From the NCBI GenBank assembly GCA_013314775.1, contig JABUFB010000008.1, forward strand, positions 62,001 to 126,000: a DNA stretch of 64,000 bases, given 5' to 3'. Position numbers and translations under genes: made by a program. The stretch's first letter is position 1. The number at the start of each line of letters is the position of its first letter. The notes under the pieces were generated by a model. The model was not told where the DNA came from. It saw only the letters and a program-made list of their open reading frames with translations, and did not search any database. The DNA comes from Armatimonadota bacterium (GTDB lineage Bacteria > Armatimonadota > Zipacnadia > Zipacnadales > JABUFB01). This document shows, in pieces, positions 52,807 to 62,727 of this stretch.

Positions 52807-54675
52807 ATGGCTTGCGCGGAACACCACAGCGTTTTGCCGTGTTTAGGTACGAAACCCCAGTCTCGGAGGCAGTCGTTGCGGCTCTACGCGGGTGTTATCA
52901 GGTTCTTTATCATCGTGGTGCTCATCCACGTGGCCATGTTCTGGCTGGTGGGTGTGCTTGCAGGGCGATCCGCCCGGGAAGCACCAACGGCGAACACGCT
53001 GCGTCTTGCCGGAAGTTCCATCCAGGTGCGCACTCTTGACCCCGTTGCCGTGGGGGATACGTCATCCCACCGTATCTGCGCCCAGATCTACGAGGGCCTC
53101 GTCGCGTACAACCAGAAGACCCTCGCCGTGGACCCCTGCCTCGCCGAGCGCTGGGAAATATCCCCCGACGGTAAGCTATACACCTTCTACCTGCGAAAGG
53201 GAGTGCATTTCCAGGACGACCCGTGTTTCCCAGGAGGCAAGGGGCGCGAGGTGACCGCCGAAGACGTGGTCTACAGCTTCCGACGCGTCTGCGATCCCAT
53301 CGCGCTGGGGACGGGATTCTGGCTGGTCGATGGGCGGGTGAAGGGGGCAACGGAGTACAATCGGGCCCGGCAGGCATTTCTCGAGAAGCACCCGAACTTC
53401 TGGGAACTGGGTGATGAAGAGGGACAGGGGGAGGGCGTCACCGGGTTCCGGGCGCTGTCACGGTACGTGTTCCAGATTGAGCTTGTTCGGCCCTTCGCAC
53501 CTTTCCTGAAAGTTCTCGCGATGTCATACTTCTTCGTGACCCCGCCCGAAGCGGTGCGCAAGTATGGGCCGACCAATAATCCTCCGGGGCGCGACACGTT
53601 TTTCAAACATCCCGTGGGCACCGGTCCCTTTATCCTCGAGCGCTGGGAGCCTGACGTTGAGATTATCCTGCGCGCGAACCCCGACTATTGGGGCCGAGAC
53701 AAGCAAGGACGCAAGCTCCCGTACATCGACGCCGCCTATATGGTAAGTCGCCGCGACCCTCATACGGCTTTCATGGAGTTCGAAGAGGGCAACTCGGACA
53801 TCGCCGGTGTTCCCGACCAGGACTGGGACCGGGTCATGAACCCCGACAAGACCCTCAAGGAGCCCTATGCCAGCCGGTTCGTCATGGAGACCGCGCCCAC
53901 GCTCACCACGTTCTACTATGGTTTCAACATGACGAAGGAGCCCTTCAAGGGCAACAAAGCGCTACGCCAGGCATTCAACTATGCCATCGACCGGGCCGCG
54001 ATCATTGACAAGATCTACCGGGGGGTGGGTTTTCCGGCATACGGGCCAATACCGCCCGGTCTGCCCGGGCATGATCCGAACAATAAGCGATACGAGTATG
54101 ATGTGGCGAAGGCAAAGAAGCTGTTGGCTGAAGCCGGATACCCAGACGGCAAGGGTCTCGATGAAATCGTCCTGCACGTCTCCGGCGCGGCCGACGCGCC
54201 GGATCGCACCAGCGTGGCCGTGATGGAGCAACTGCGGCTCATCAACGTGAAGGTACGTCTGAAATCCCAACCGTGGCCGCTTCATCTGGAATCCATCGAC
54301 CGCGGGGAGGCTGTCTTCTTCCGACTGGGCTGGGTTGCCGACTATCCTGACGCCGAGAACTTCCTGGCCCTGTTCATCACTCGGAACCACAATCCCGGCC
54401 CTAACAGCACTCTATATTCCAACCCGGAGTATGACCGCCTTTACGACGAAGCCATGCTGGAACCGGTGGAGGCGAAGCGCGCAGTGCTGTACAGGCGCAT
54501 GGCCGACATCATCGTGGAGGACTGCCCGTGGCTGTTCACAACATATGACGAGACTATTTCCCTTCGCCAGCCCTGGGTCACCAACTATCCGCTGAACGCC
54601 CTGGGCATCGCGTACTTCAAGAATATCATACTCACTCGTGGCTCCAGTGGCGCGGCATCAGGGGGGCGCGGATGA
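52807..54675 (+). CDS. Dpp/Opp-type ABC transporter substrate-binding protein
   Basis: A 622-aa SBP_bac_5 protein. An N-terminal hydrophobic segment (RFFIIVVLIHVAMFWLVGVLAG) acts as an uncleaved anchor or signal; no lipobox. LDPVAVGDTSSHRICAQIYEGLV, LAERWEISPDGKLYTFYLRKGVHFQDD and HPVGTGPFILERW are the family signatures. The protein is longer than the usual ~500-550 aa. AGGAGAAGGA precedes ATG 52807. First gene of a five-gene importer operon; it overlaps the permease gene by 4 bp (ATGA). Confidence 0.93.
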   Translation: MACAEHHSVLPCLGTKPQSRRQSLRLYAGVIRFFIIVVLIHVAMFWLVGVLAGRSAREAPTANTLRLAGSSIQVRTLDPVAVGDTSSHRICAQIYEGLVAYNQKTLAVDPCLAERWEISPDGKLYTFYLRKGVHFQDDPCFPGGKGREVTAEDVVYSFRRVCDPIALGTGFWLVDGRVKGATEYNRARQAFLEKHPNFWELGDEEGQGEGVTGFRALSRYVFQIELVRPFAPFLKVLAMSYFFVTPPEAVRKYGPTNNPPGRDTFFKHPVGTGPFILERWEPDVEIILRANPDYWGRDKQGRKLPYIDAAYMVSRRDPHTAFMEFEEGNSDIAGVPDQDWDRVMNPDKTLKEPYASRFVMETAPTLTTFYYGFNMTKEPFKGNKALRQAFNYAIDRAAIIDKIYRGVGFPAYGPIPPGLPGHDPNNKRYEYDVAKAKKLLAEAGYPDGKGLDEIVLHVSGAADAPDRTSVAVMEQLRLINVKVRLKSQPWPLHLESIDRGEAVFFRLGWVADYPDAENFLALFITRNHNPGPNSTLYSNPEYDRLYDEAMLEPVEAKRAVLYRRMADIIVEDCPWLFTTYDETISLRQPWVTNYPLNALGIAYFKNIILTRGSSGAASGGRG

Positions 54676-55610
54676 GCTCCTACCTGAACTACACCATTCG
54701 GCGGCTCCTGTTCGCGATCCCCATTCTCTGGGGAGTCTTCACGGTCACGTTCATACTTTTCTTCATCGTGCCTGGAGACCCCGCGCGGCTGCTCATGGGG
54801 CAGCACCGCGACGCCGCCATGGAAGCCGCGATGGCGAAACAGTGGGGCCTGGACAAACCGCTGCACGTGCAGTACTGGAACTTCCTTAAGCGCGTTGCGG
54901 TGCTTGACTTCGGCCAGTCCTTCACCACAAAGCGGGATGTGACCGATTGCATACTCCAGCGCCTCCCGGCCACTGCCGCCCTGGGCATCCCGTCGCTCAC
55001 CTTGGGGATGTTCCTGGGCATAGCCGCGGGACTCTGGGCGGCGATGCGGGCCAACAAGGCTGCGGACAATGTGATCCGCTTCATCACTTTCTGTCTTGTT
55101 TCGATACCTTTCTTCCTTCTAGCCATCGCGCTTCAGGCACTGGCCCAGCGATGGGACTTCCTGCCAATCGCCGGGTATGTCAACGGGCCGGCAGGCTGGC
55201 TGCACCTCGTGCTTCCGGTGTTTGTGATGACCCTGGGCTCCTTCGCCGGCCTCACGCGTCTCACCCGTACCGCTGTGCTCGAGGTTCTCACGGAGGATTA
55301 TATCCGCACTGCGAAAGCCAAGGGTCTGCCCGAAGTGGTTGTGGTTGTGCGCCACGCCCTGAAAAACGCCATGATCCCGCTGGTGACCAACCTCTCGGTT
55401 GCGGTCGCGGGGGCCCTTACCGGCGCGTTTTTCGTGGAGACCGTCTTCGCATGGCCCGGCGTTGGCCTTTTGGCCGTGGATGCCATAAACAATCGTGACT
55501 TCCCCACAATCATGGGAACGGTCATGTTCGGCGCGATTTTGTTCGTCCTGGCCGATATCGTCGGCGACCTGCTCACCGCGTATATGGACCCGCGAATCAC
55601 TCTCAAGTAG
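54672..55610 (+). CDS. ABC transporter permease, DppB/OppB type
   Basis: A 312-aa inner-membrane permease of six helices. FIVPGDPARLLMGQHRD, WGLDKPLHVQYWNFLK and DFGQSF after the first helix are DppB/OppB signatures, and the EAA loop (RTAKAKGLPEVVVVVRHALKNAMIP) is present. The start ATGA overlaps the SBP stop. It forms the channel with the gene at 55621. Confidence 0.95.
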   Translation: MSSYLNYTIRRLLFAIPILWGVFTVTFILFFIVPGDPARLLMGQHRDAAMEAAMAKQWGLDKPLHVQYWNFLKRVAVLDFGQSFTTKRDVTDCILQRLPATAALGIPSLTLGMFLGIAAGLWAAMRANKAADNVIRFITFCLVSIPFFLLAIALQALAQRWDFLPIAGYVNGPAGWLHLVLPVFVMTLGSFAGLTRLTRTAVLEVLTEDYIRTAKAKGLPEVVVVVRHALKNAMIPLVTNLSVAVAGALTGAFFVETVFAWPGVGLLAVDAINNRDFPTIMGTVMFGAILFVLADIVGDLLTAYMDPRITLK

Positions 55611-55620
55611 GCGGCTCACA

Positions 55621-56520
55621 GTGGCATCGGAAGGTCTGGCACATTCTGCGCCCAAACCCCGGCACCGCACATACTGGCGAGACGTGTGGCTGCGCCTGCG
55701 CCGCAACCGGCTGGCCATGGCGAGCCTTGTCTACGTAGTCGCCTTGGTGCTCGTGGCGGTTTCAGCGCCGTATATCCAGCGCTATGACCCTATCGTCCAG
55801 GACCTTGATAACGCGAAGAAGCCGCCGTCAGTGGAGCACTTTTTCGGCACCGACCTGTATGGGCGCGACATCTACAGCCGCGTGGTCCACGGAACCCGCA
55901 TTGCGCTGATCGTCGGGATCATCGCCACGGCTGTGGCCATCGTTCTCGGGGTGATACTGGGGGGCATATCCGGCTACTTTGGCGGGTTTATCGACCAGAC
56001 AGTGATCTTCGTCTACAGCGTGGTAGCGACATTCCCGAGCCTGCTATTCATCCTCGCACTGACCAACGCTCTTCCGCCTGTGGGCGAGCCGCGGCTGTTC
56101 AAGGTCTACCTCGCAATCGGCCTGTCCTCATGGGTAGGCATGTGCCGGCTGACCCGCAACCTGTTCCGCTCTTTCCGGGAACAGGAGTACGTGCTTGCTG
56201 CCCGCGCATTGGGCGCGGGACCGCTGCGTATCATCTTCATGCATATGGTCCCGAATATGACCGGGTTCATCGTGGTTGCCGTCTCGGGTGGCATCGCCGG
56301 GGCCATCGCAGCGGAGGCGGGTATCAGCTTCCTGGGTTTCGGCGTCGCCCCGCCCGACCCGAGCTGGGGCGTGATGATCAGTGAGGGCCGTTCGTACCTG
56401 CAAGCCAACTGGTGGATGATTGTCTGCCCTGCAGTCGCGACCCTGCTGGCGGTTTTCGCGTTCAATCTTCTCGCAGACGGCTTGCGGGATGCCTTCGACC
56501 CGCGGCATGAAAATGTCTGA
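55621..56520 (+). CDS. ABC transporter permease, DppC/OppC type
   Basis: A 299-aa permease. The N-terminal cytoplasmic segment with WLRLRRNRLAMASLV and the first loop HFFGTDLYGRDIYSRVVHGTR are DppC/OppC hallmarks; EYVLAARALGAGPLRIIFMHMVPNM is the EAA loop split by the family's Gly. GTG 55621 is preceded by AGGCGG and fits the family's start; no ATG is better placed. 10 bp after the previous gene. Confidence 0.94.
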   Translation: MASEGLAHSAPKPRHRTYWRDVWLRLRRNRLAMASLVYVVALVLVAVSAPYIQRYDPIVQDLDNAKKPPSVEHFFGTDLYGRDIYSRVVHGTRIALIVGIIATAVAIVLGVILGGISGYFGGFIDQTVIFVYSVVATFPSLLFILALTNALPPVGEPRLFKVYLAIGLSSWVGMCRLTRNLFRSFREQEYVLAARALGAGPLRIIFMHMVPNMTGFIVVAVSGGIAGAIAAEAGISFLGFGVAPPDPSWGVMISEGRSYLQANWWMIVCPAVATLLAVFAFNLLADGLRDAFDPRHENV

Positions 56521-56633
56521 CGCCGGGAGTCCCTCGCCGTCCCTGAGCTGGGGCTTGCACTCTGCGAGCCGTCCGCTTGTCGCAGTTGTCGTCCGCCGTC
56601 AGCCTTAGAATCCGTCCACAGGAGTCTGCCTAC

Positions 56634-57629
56634 GTGGCGTTGCTCGAGATTCAGGACCTGACCATTGATTTCCGCTCACTCGACGGCACCGTGCGCGCGC
56701 TGCATGGGGTGGATCTCAGCATCGAGCCCGGCGAGGTGCGCGGCCTCGTAGGTGAGTCCGGTTGCGGAAAAAGCCAGACGTGTCTGGCGATTCCAAGGCT
56801 CGTTCATCCGTCCGGTACAGTGCGCGCGAAAAGCATTCGTTTCGATGGCGAGGAACTCACCTCGTGGCCCGAGCGCCGAATGCGCTCCCTGCGCGGGAAC
56901 AAGATCAGCATGATCTTTCAGGAGCCGATGACATCGCTCAACCCGTGCCTGACGGTAGGTGAGCAATTGTCCGAGCCTCTTGTGCTCCACCGTAACGCCA
57001 CGTGGGGCGAGGCCAAGGAGCGAGTGGTGGAGATGCTGTCGCGCGTCGGCATCTCTGACGCCGCACAGCGCTACCACGAATACCCCCACCAGCTTTCGGG
57101 AGGCATGCGGCAGCGCGCCATGATCGCCATGGCGCTGATCTGCGAGCCGCGGCTGCTCCTTGCCGACGAGCCCACCACCGCGCTGGATGTCACCGTGCAG
57201 GCGCAGATCCTGGAGCTCATGAAGCGGCTGCGTGATGAGACCGGTGCGGCGATCCTCCTGGTCACACACAATCTCGGCGTGGTCGCTCAGATTTGCGATC
57301 GGGTCTCGGTGATGTATGCCGGGCGCATCGCAGAAGAAGGCACGGCGCTGGAGATCTTCGCCCGGCCAGAGCACCCATACACTCGCGGTCTCATGCATTC
57401 GGTGCCGCGCCTGAGACCTCCCCAGGGCGCCCCACAGAAGCTGGAGCCGATCCCGGGCAGCGTGCCGAGTATCTCCGCAATGCCCTCGGGCTGCCCGTTC
57501 CATCCGCGCTGCAAGTACGCCGAAGAGATCTGTGCTACCGTCTTGCCGGACTTCATCGAGACCGGGCCTGGCCACCGTTCCTTGTGCCATTTCGCCGGGC
57601 AGCTGGACGAAAAGGAGGCCCGGGCATGA
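56634..57629 (+). CDS. ABC transporter ATPase, DppD/OppD type
   Basis: A 331-aa peptide/oligosaccharide transporter ATPase. Walker [11 protein letters not shown]-loop [12 protein letters not shown], signature [15 protein letters not shown] and Walker [14 protein letters not shown], then the oligopeptide C-terminal domain with [13 protein letters not shown] (Fe-S-type Cys cluster region). The GTG at 56634 has AGGAG nine bases upstream. 113 bp after the permease gene. Its stop overlaps the next start by 4 bp. Confidence 0.94.
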   Translation: MALLEIQDLTIDFRSLDGTVRALHGVDLSIEPGEVRGLVGESGCGKSQTCLAIPRLVHPSGTVRAKSIRFDGEELTSWPERRMRSLRGNKISMIFQEPMTSLNPCLTVGEQLSEPLVLHRNATWGEAKERVVEMLSRVGISDAAQRYHEYPHQLSGGMRQRAMIAMALICEPRLLLADEPTTALDVTVQAQILELMKRLRDETGAAILLVTHNLGVVAQICDRVSVMYAGRIAEEGTALEIFARPEHPYTRGLMHSVPRLRPPQGAPQKLEPIPGSVPSISAMPSGCPFHPRCKYAEEICATVLPDFIETGPGHRSLCHFAGQLDEKEARA

Positions 57630-58627
57630 GCGAGGCCATCCTCGAAATGCGCGATGTGCGCAAGTGGTTCCCGATCACCGCGGGCCTCATGCAGATGACC
57701 GTCGGATATGTGCGCGCTGTGGACGGGGTGACTTTGTCGGTGATGCGCGGCGAGACCCTGGGGCTGGTGGGAGAGAGCGGGTGCGGCAAGTCCACCCTGG
57801 GCCGCATGGCCGTGAAGCTTCTAGAACCGACTCGGGGGAGCGTTTACTACTCCGGACAAGACGTCTGCCATGTCCGCGGCAAGGCGTTGGCGGAGTTCCG
57901 TCGCCGCGCTCAGATTATCTTCCAGGACCCGTATTCGTCGCTCAACCCTCGCATGACCGCGGGTGGCATCATCGGCGAAGGCCTGCGTATTCACCGGCTT
58001 GTGCCGCGCAACGAGGTGCGGGATCGCGTATCCGACCTTCTGGAACGCGTTGGCCTGGACCGGTCCGATTTCGTGCGATATCCCCACGAGTTTAGCGGCG
58101 GCCAAAGACAGCGTCTCGGCATCGCCCGCGCGCTTGCGGTCGAACCGGACTTTATCGTGTGTGATGAGCCCGTCAGCGCGCTGGATGTGTCCATCCAGGC
58201 CCAGATTGTGGAACTCCTCAAGGCGCTGCAATCCGACTTGGGACTGTCGTATCTCTTTGTTGCCCACGACCTTGCGGTGGTGAGGCACATCAGCGACCGT
58301 GTGGCTGTCATGTACCTGGGGCAACTCTGCGAGTTGGCGCCACGTAACATCATTTACGACTTCCCTGCACATCCGTACACTCAGGCGCTCCTGTCAGCGG
58401 TGCCCGAACCCGACCCCACCATCCCCTTGAAGCCCAAGCCGCTGCCCGGGGAGGTCCCCAGCGCAGCGCGCCCACCGTCGGGCTGCAGGTTCCATCCACG
58501 CTGTCCGATGGCGGAGCCGATCTGCCGGACAGAGAACCCGGAATGGCGAGAGTTGGGTCCGGGACATTTCGTCGCCTGCCATCTGGCCAGTGAACACAGC
58601 CTCACGCAGCCACCTGCGGAGCAGTAG
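57626..58627 (+). CDS. ABC transporter ATPase, DppF/OppF type
   Basis: A 333-aa partner ATPase of the importer. The N-terminal [24 protein letters not shown] is the DppF-type opening, with Walker [11 protein letters not shown]-loop [12 protein letters not shown], signature [15 protein letters not shown], Walker [14 protein letters not shown] and the C-terminal [13 protein letters not shown] region. ATG 57626 overlaps the previous stop (ATGA) behind AAAGGAGG. The orphan RloB-like frame begins right behind its stop. Confidence 0.95.
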   Translation: MSEAILEMRDVRKWFPITAGLMQMTVGYVRAVDGVTLSVMRGETLGLVGESGCGKSTLGRMAVKLLEPTRGSVYYSGQDVCHVRGKALAEFRRRAQIIFQDPYSSLNPRMTAGGIIGEGLRIHRLVPRNEVRDRVSDLLERVGLDRSDFVRYPHEFSGGQRQRLGIARALAVEPDFIVCDEPVSALDVSIQAQIVELLKALQSDLGLSYLFVAHDLAVVRHISDRVAVMYLGQLCELAPRNIIYDFPAHPYTQALLSAVPEPDPTIPLKPKPLPGEVPSAARPPSGCRFHPRCPMAEPICRTENPEWRELGPGHFVACHLASEHSLTQPPAEQ

Positions 58628-58628
58628 C

Positions 58629-59285
58629 TTGGCCCGACTCGTCCCCCGTCGCAATCACAATGGCCGCGTACTTCCGCCAGGTCGCCCGCCTGCTGACGGT
58701 CCCTTGCGCGGGCGCGTCCTGATTGCCTGCGAGGGCTCCGCGACCGAGCCCATCTACTTCGATTCCCTCTGCCGGGACTTGGGCCTTGCGGGTGACGAAG
58801 TGGAGATACTCGGAGATGAGAGCGGCTCACACCCCCTGAGTGTCGTGACTTGCGCACAGCGACGGGTCAGGCGCGTGATGCGGACGCTGGAGCTTGACAT
58901 CAGCCCGTATGACAGTGTCTGGTGCGTATTTGATTGCGACCAGCATCCAAAGGTCAAGGATGCGATCGGACGCGCCGCGAGCCTCGGTTTCAAGGTGGCG
59001 TTCTCGAACCCGTGCTTTGAACTCTGGTTTCTGCTGCACTTCGCGTATTCCTCGGCAGAACTGTCCGGGCGCGAGGTGCGAATGCGGCTTGCGAAGTTCA
59101 TTCCGGGGTACGGCAAGTCGCAAGATGTGTATGACCTGCTTGTGCCGCACCAGGAGACCGCGCGCACCCATGCGGAACGACTGCGCGCATATCACAAGCG
59201 TGCGGCCGACCCTCCAGACCGCAACCCTTCAACCACCGTGGACCGCCTGGTGTACGAACTAATCGAACTGGCGCATAGAAGCTGA
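58629..59285 (+). CDS. rloB: RloB-family TOPRIM-like protein
   Basis: A 218-aa protein with the RloB pattern: VLIACEGSATEPIYFDSLC (Glu35, Glu40), VWCVFDCDQHPK (acidic cluster) and FSNPCFELWFLLHFAYSS, a fold related to TOPRIM nucleases. In other bacteria RloB pairs with an AAA ATPase (RloA) in restriction-associated or abortive-infection loci; no such partner is visible here. I chose TTG 58629, one base after the dppF stop, because GGAG lies seven bases upstream; an ATG at 58590 overlaps dppF by 38 bp. Read-through from the importer operon is likely. Confidence 0.85.
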   Translation: MARLVPRRNHNGRVLPPGRPPADGPLRGRVLIACEGSATEPIYFDSLCRDLGLAGDEVEILGDESGSHPLSVVTCAQRRVRRVMRTLELDISPYDSVWCVFDCDQHPKVKDAIGRAASLGFKVAFSNPCFELWFLLHFAYSSAELSGREVRMRLAKFIPGYGKSQDVYDLLVPHQETARTHAERLRAYHKRAADPPDRNPSTTVDRLVYELIELAHRS

Positions 59286-59319
59286 GGGCATGCCGACGGA
59301 CCGAGCAGCCCCCTCGCTA

Positions 59320-60141
59320 CTACCCCCTGATCCCCAGTTCATCCATCATCCCCGCAGTGCTCCGGTACGCCTCCGTAACCCAGTCCACGATCTTGTCCGG
59401 CTCGGGTGAGTACTCCAGTTCGATGCTGACCACACCATCGAAGCCCACGTCTCTCAGTGCCGCGAGATACGGCTTCAGGTCCACCACTCCGCGGCCCGGG
59501 GGCAGGTCTCCGTGCACCTTCCCGTCGCAGTCCGAGAAATGCACGTGCGCGATGCGGCCCTTCAACCTCTGGATCGCCTCGGGCGGATCGTGGGCCAGCG
59601 CGAGATGGGATACGTCCACATTGGCCCGCACCGCAGGGTGATCAACGTCATCCAGGAACCGCACCATCTTGTCCACGTTGTTGATGAGTGACTGGTGGAA
59701 GGGCTCCAGTTCGATGGCGATCTCGAGACCGAGGTCCTCAGCGTACTCTCCCAGTTCCCGTACGTTCTCCACGCCCCACTGCCATTGCTGCCCGGGCGGG
59801 ATGACCTCCTGCTGCCAGATGTACTCGCCGAGGACCAGCAGAAGATTGCGGCCTTCAAGCTCGTAGACTAGGTCGAGATATGCCTCGCAGCGCTCCATGT
59901 GGAACCGCTGTACGGGCATGTTGAAGTCGATGAGCCCCACCGCAACGCAACAGACGGAGACGATGGGCAGACCGGCATCGCAGCACGAATCGCGGATCAG
60001 CTTGCGCTCTTTGATGTCGATGTCGAAGGGGTCGGTGTGGATATCGACGGTGTCAAATCCGATGGCTTTGGTGTGCCGGATGCCCTCAGGCGTCGGCATT
60101 TTGGTCTGCGCCCATGCTGAGTTGATGAGACCGAGTTTCAT
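59320..60141 (-). CDS. Sugar phosphate isomerase/epimerase (TIM barrel)
   Basis: A 273-aa xylose-isomerase-like protein: MKLGLINSAW, IGFDTVDIHTDPFDI, LEIAIELEPF (Glu), VRANVDVSHLAL (Asp), IAHVHFSDCDGKVHGD (His, Asp) and GVVSIELEYSPEPD (Glu). Metal ligands are complete. It is the last gene of a minus-strand sugar cluster with two Gfo/Idh/MocA dehydrogenases and an SDR; its substrate is probably a product of those enzymes, such as a keto-sugar or inositol derivative. Confidence 0.88.
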   Translation of the reverse strand: MKLGLINSAWAQTKMPTPEGIRHTKAIGFDTVDIHTDPFDIDIKERKLIRDSCCDAGLPIVSVCCVAVGLIDFNMPVQRFHMERCEAYLDLVYELEGRNLLLVLGEYIWQQEVIPPGQQWQWGVENVRELGEYAEDLGLEIAIELEPFHQSLINNVDKMVRFLDDVDHPAVRANVDVSHLALAHDPPEAIQRLKGRIAHVHFSDCDGKVHGDLPPGRGVVDLKPYLAALRDVGFDGVVSIELEYSPEPDKIVDWVTEAYRSTAGMMDELGIRG

Positions 60142-60184
60142 TGTGAGGCCTCCTCTTAGCCGGTCCGACGCGAGAAGCGTCCCG

Positions 60185-60544
60185 TCACTGTTCGGCTATT
60201 TCCCATAGACTTTGGCCGGGTAAACGCGGTGTACGCCGCTCCACGCTTTGGCGCGAAGCAGGTTCCTGTCCAACACTCGCTCTCTGCCGCTTCACCTGAC
60301 CGATTGTCCTGATTTCGCTGATGCCGATGGAGAAGTTGGCACGGATATCGATGCCACCGTCGCGAGTCCGCTGGGTCACCTCGCAGTCAGTGAAGCTGAT
60401 TCTCTCCAGCAGGTCGCGTACGAGATGCTCGAATTCGTACGGCTCCATTTCCCCAACGTGGGCTCGAAGATCTTCACGCACAGATTGGCGCTGGGCTTCG
60501 ATAGTGTCCCTGATCTTGTCTATCGGCGTCAGCGTTCTCAGCAC
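60185..60544 (-). pseudogene. Truncated Mrr-type restriction endonuclease fragment
   Basis: A 119-aa frame containing the start of an Mrr catalytic domain: MEPYEFEHLVRDLLERI, RTRDGGIDIRAN (Asp of the PD-(D/E)xK fold) and IGQVKRQR (Gln-x-Lys). The domain normally continues for ~60 residues after QVKR, but here the frame leaves the pattern at once and ends 43 bp before the next gene. The N-terminal module often found before this domain is also missing. GTG 60544 follows GAGGGGGA. It interrupts the sugar cluster and is probably a decayed or captured fragment; a short functional protein cannot be excluded. Confidence 0.6.
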
Positions 60545-60612
60545 ATCGGTTCCCCCTCAGATGCATTGGTCTTCCACCAGTTTCGCCCAGCATCACATGG
60601 CCGGTATTGACC

Positions 60613-61734
60613 TCACCCGTCCTCCCCCGTCACCTCGCTGATGGCCACCGGGCGATGCTCATCGATGGACAGGTAGCACGCGTCCACCAGTGCCATGGTC
60701 CGGAGATTGTCCCGGCCGCTGATTGCGGGCTCACTGCCGGTGGCGATGGCGTCAAACAGCATCCCCATGGTGCCCGAGAAGGCGTCCGGAAACCACACTT
60801 CCGACCATTGGGGGCGGAACCAGACGCCCGGTTGTCTCGCCGTGGAGAACTCGATTGTACTCGGCTGCCGGTTGGGATAACCCGGCCAACCTATGGTCCC
60901 CTGTGCAAGGCCCTCAGTGCCCTCGACGCGCCATTTGATGTAGCAGTCTCCCGCGGCGCCTTCCCGCGCCGGGCCCGCCCACACGTCATCCCACGAACTG
61001 GCGCGCATTCCGTTCTCGTACTCCAGGATATAGAGACAGATGCCGTCTCGGTGTGGGAACTTCGTACGCGGGTCAGGCCTGCAACTCACATAGACGCTCT
61101 GCGGATCGCCGAACAGGAACCGGAAGCAGTCGAGGTGGTGGATGCTCATGTTGAGCAGCGTGAGGCGGTCGTACTCTTCCAGGAACGGCTGCCAGTGGGG
61201 GATGGCGCGCATCTCAATGGTCCCCAGCACCGGTTCGCCAAGATAGCCGCGGTCGAGGAGCGTCTTGAGCGCGCGGATGGACTGGTCGTAACGCATGTTC
61301 TGGTTGACACCGAGGACGATTCCAGCGGCCTCGCACGCGCGCACGACTTCGCAGGCCTCGGGGTAGTTCATCGCGAGTGGCTTCTGGGCCAGGATGCCCT
61401 TGATGTGGCCGGAGTAGCCGCAGGCCGCCTGAACGATCTCCCGTTGCTGGTCGGGCGGGAAAGCTAGGTCCAGCACCTCGATGTCGGTATCCGCGATCAG
61501 CTCCTGCCACGTATCGTAGACTCGAGGGATTCCGCGAAGTGCCGCCGCCTCACGGGCGTGGGCAGGAGTGCGGGAGGCGATGGCCAGGGTCTCGAAGCCC
61601 GCGTCGTTGTACGAGACGATCTGGACGTCCCGCATGATGAACCCCGAGCCGATGGCGCCGATGCGGTAGGTTGCTTTTGGTGCGGGGGGCATGACAGACA
61701 GATCCAGATACACGTGCGCGTTGTTGGATGCCAT
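60613..61734 (-). CDS. Gfo/Idh/MocA family oxidoreductase
   Basis: A 373-aa NAD(P)-dependent dehydrogenase. The Rossmann motif IGAIGSGFIMRD, the AQKPLAMN signature (Gln117-Lys118-Pro119, in place of the more common E-K-P) and the C-terminal sheet with MSIHHLDCFRFLFG are clear. The His-x-x-Asp of SIHHLD is the usual substrate-binding site. ATG 61734 lies nine bases from GGAGG; the GTG at 61743 is too close to it. It follows the SDR gene by 50 bp. Confidence 0.9.
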   Translation of the reverse strand: MASNNAHVYLDLSVMPPAPKATYRIGAIGSGFIMRDVQIVSYNDAGFETLAIASRTPAHAREAAALRGIPRVYDTWQELIADTDIEVLDLAFPPDQQREIVQAACGYSGHIKGILAQKPLAMNYPEACEVVRACEAAGIVLGVNQNMRYDQSIRALKTLLDRGYLGEPVLGTIEMRAIPHWQPFLEEYDRLTLLNMSIHHLDCFRFLFGDPQSVYVSCRPDPRTKFPHRDGICLYILEYENGMRASSWDDVWAGPAREGAAGDCYIKWRVEGTEGLAQGTIGWPGYPNRQPSTIEFSTARQPGVWFRPQWSEVWFPDAFSGTMGMLFDAIATGSEPAISGRDNLRTMALVDACYLSIDEHRPVAISEVTGEDG

Positions 61735-61784
61735 CGTGAACACCCTCCGGCAGTGGTAACGGCTTCCGGCGAGGGAAGCGCGGT

Positions 61785-62555
61785 CTACCAGGGAGGCAGG
61801 GCCATGGTTCCGCCTTCGACCGGCAGGGAGACCGCGTTGATGTACTCCGCATCGTCGCTGATCAGGAACGCAACCGCCTTAGCAACATCTTCCGGAGTGC
61901 CCAACCGGCGCACCGGGATGCGCCGCGCGACGTCGGCATAGAGTTCCTCGAGGGGTTGGGTCCACCCCTCAGCACTGGCCGCGAGCATCGGCGTGTCGAT
62001 AGTGCCCGGGCAGACACCGACAACGCGAACCTTGCCCGCGTGGTCCGTGGCAAGCGCGCGGATCATCGACTCCAGAGCCCCTTTGGATGCGCAGTACAGA
62101 GCGTGTTCCGGGAAACCAACGAACGCGGCCACTGAGGTGGTGATGACGAGAACGCCCTTGCCCTGGGCCTCCATCACGGGGATCACGTGCTTGGCGAGCC
62201 AGAAGTTGCCCATCACGTTGACACCCATGACCAGGTTCCAGTCGTTGAGGTTGAAGTCGGTGGCACGGCCTTTGCGCCAGACGCCCGCATTGCTGTGCAC
62301 GGCGTCGATCCGGCCGTGAAACGATACGGCCTGCTCCACCATGGCACGAACACTGTCTCCATCCGCCATGTCCACCTCGATGAACCGCGCGCAGAGGCCC
62401 TGGCTGGTGAGTTCTCTCTCCAGTTCAGCGCCGCGTTCGGGCTGGTTGGAGGCCATGATGACTCTGGCGCCGGACTGGGCGAAGTACCGCGCGCAGCCCT
62501 CGCCAATTCCCGAGGTCGCCCCTGTGATGAGAATGACTTTGCCTTCGATGGACAT
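61785..62555 (-). CDS. Short-chain dehydrogenase/reductase
   Basis: A 256-aa classical SDR: cofactor loop TGATSGIG (from Thr11), VDMAD, SNAG in place of NNAG, catalytic Tyr154 and Lys158 in YCASK, the PGTIDTPM loop, and the C-terminal INAVSLPVEGG. It oxidises or reduces a secondary alcohol, probably of a sugar or polyol given its position between two Gfo/Idh/MocA dehydrogenases. The ATG at 62555 is the natural SDR start. Confidence 0.92.
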   Translation of the reverse strand: MSIEGKVILITGATSGIGEGCARYFAQSGARVIMASNQPERGAELERELTSQGLCARFIEVDMADGDSVRAMVEQAVSFHGRIDAVHSNAGVWRKGRATDFNLNDWNLVMGVNVMGNFWLAKHVIPVMEAQGKGVLVITTSVAAFVGFPEHALYCASKGALESMIRALATDHAGKVRVVGVCPGTIDTPMLAASAEGWTQPLEELYADVARRIPVRRLGTPEDVAKAVAFLISDDAEYINAVSLPVEGGTMALPPW

Positions 62556-62645
62556 GGTATTGCCTCCAGCTCCGACTGTGAACGATTACGCCGCCTGATG
62601 CCGATGCGTGCACTCCGCCGCGGCTCGCCGGGTGTGTTCGATCGC

Positions 62646-62688
62646 GGGGCAGTACCGGCAAGCCCGTGGTGGGACCCGGTACTGCCCC
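62646..62688 (-). terminator. Strong GC hairpin between sugar dehydrogenase genes
   Basis: Perfect 13-bp inverted repeat GGGGCAGTACCGG (62646-62658) and CCGGTACTGCCCC (62676-62688) with a 17-nt loop, in the 172-bp gap between the dehydrogenase at 62728 and the SDR. No T tract; it probably ends or attenuates the first transcript. Confidence 0.6.
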
Positions 62689-62727
62689 TCTCATCGGTGC
62701 TGGATGGCTCGGCGAGTTGAGCCTCGC

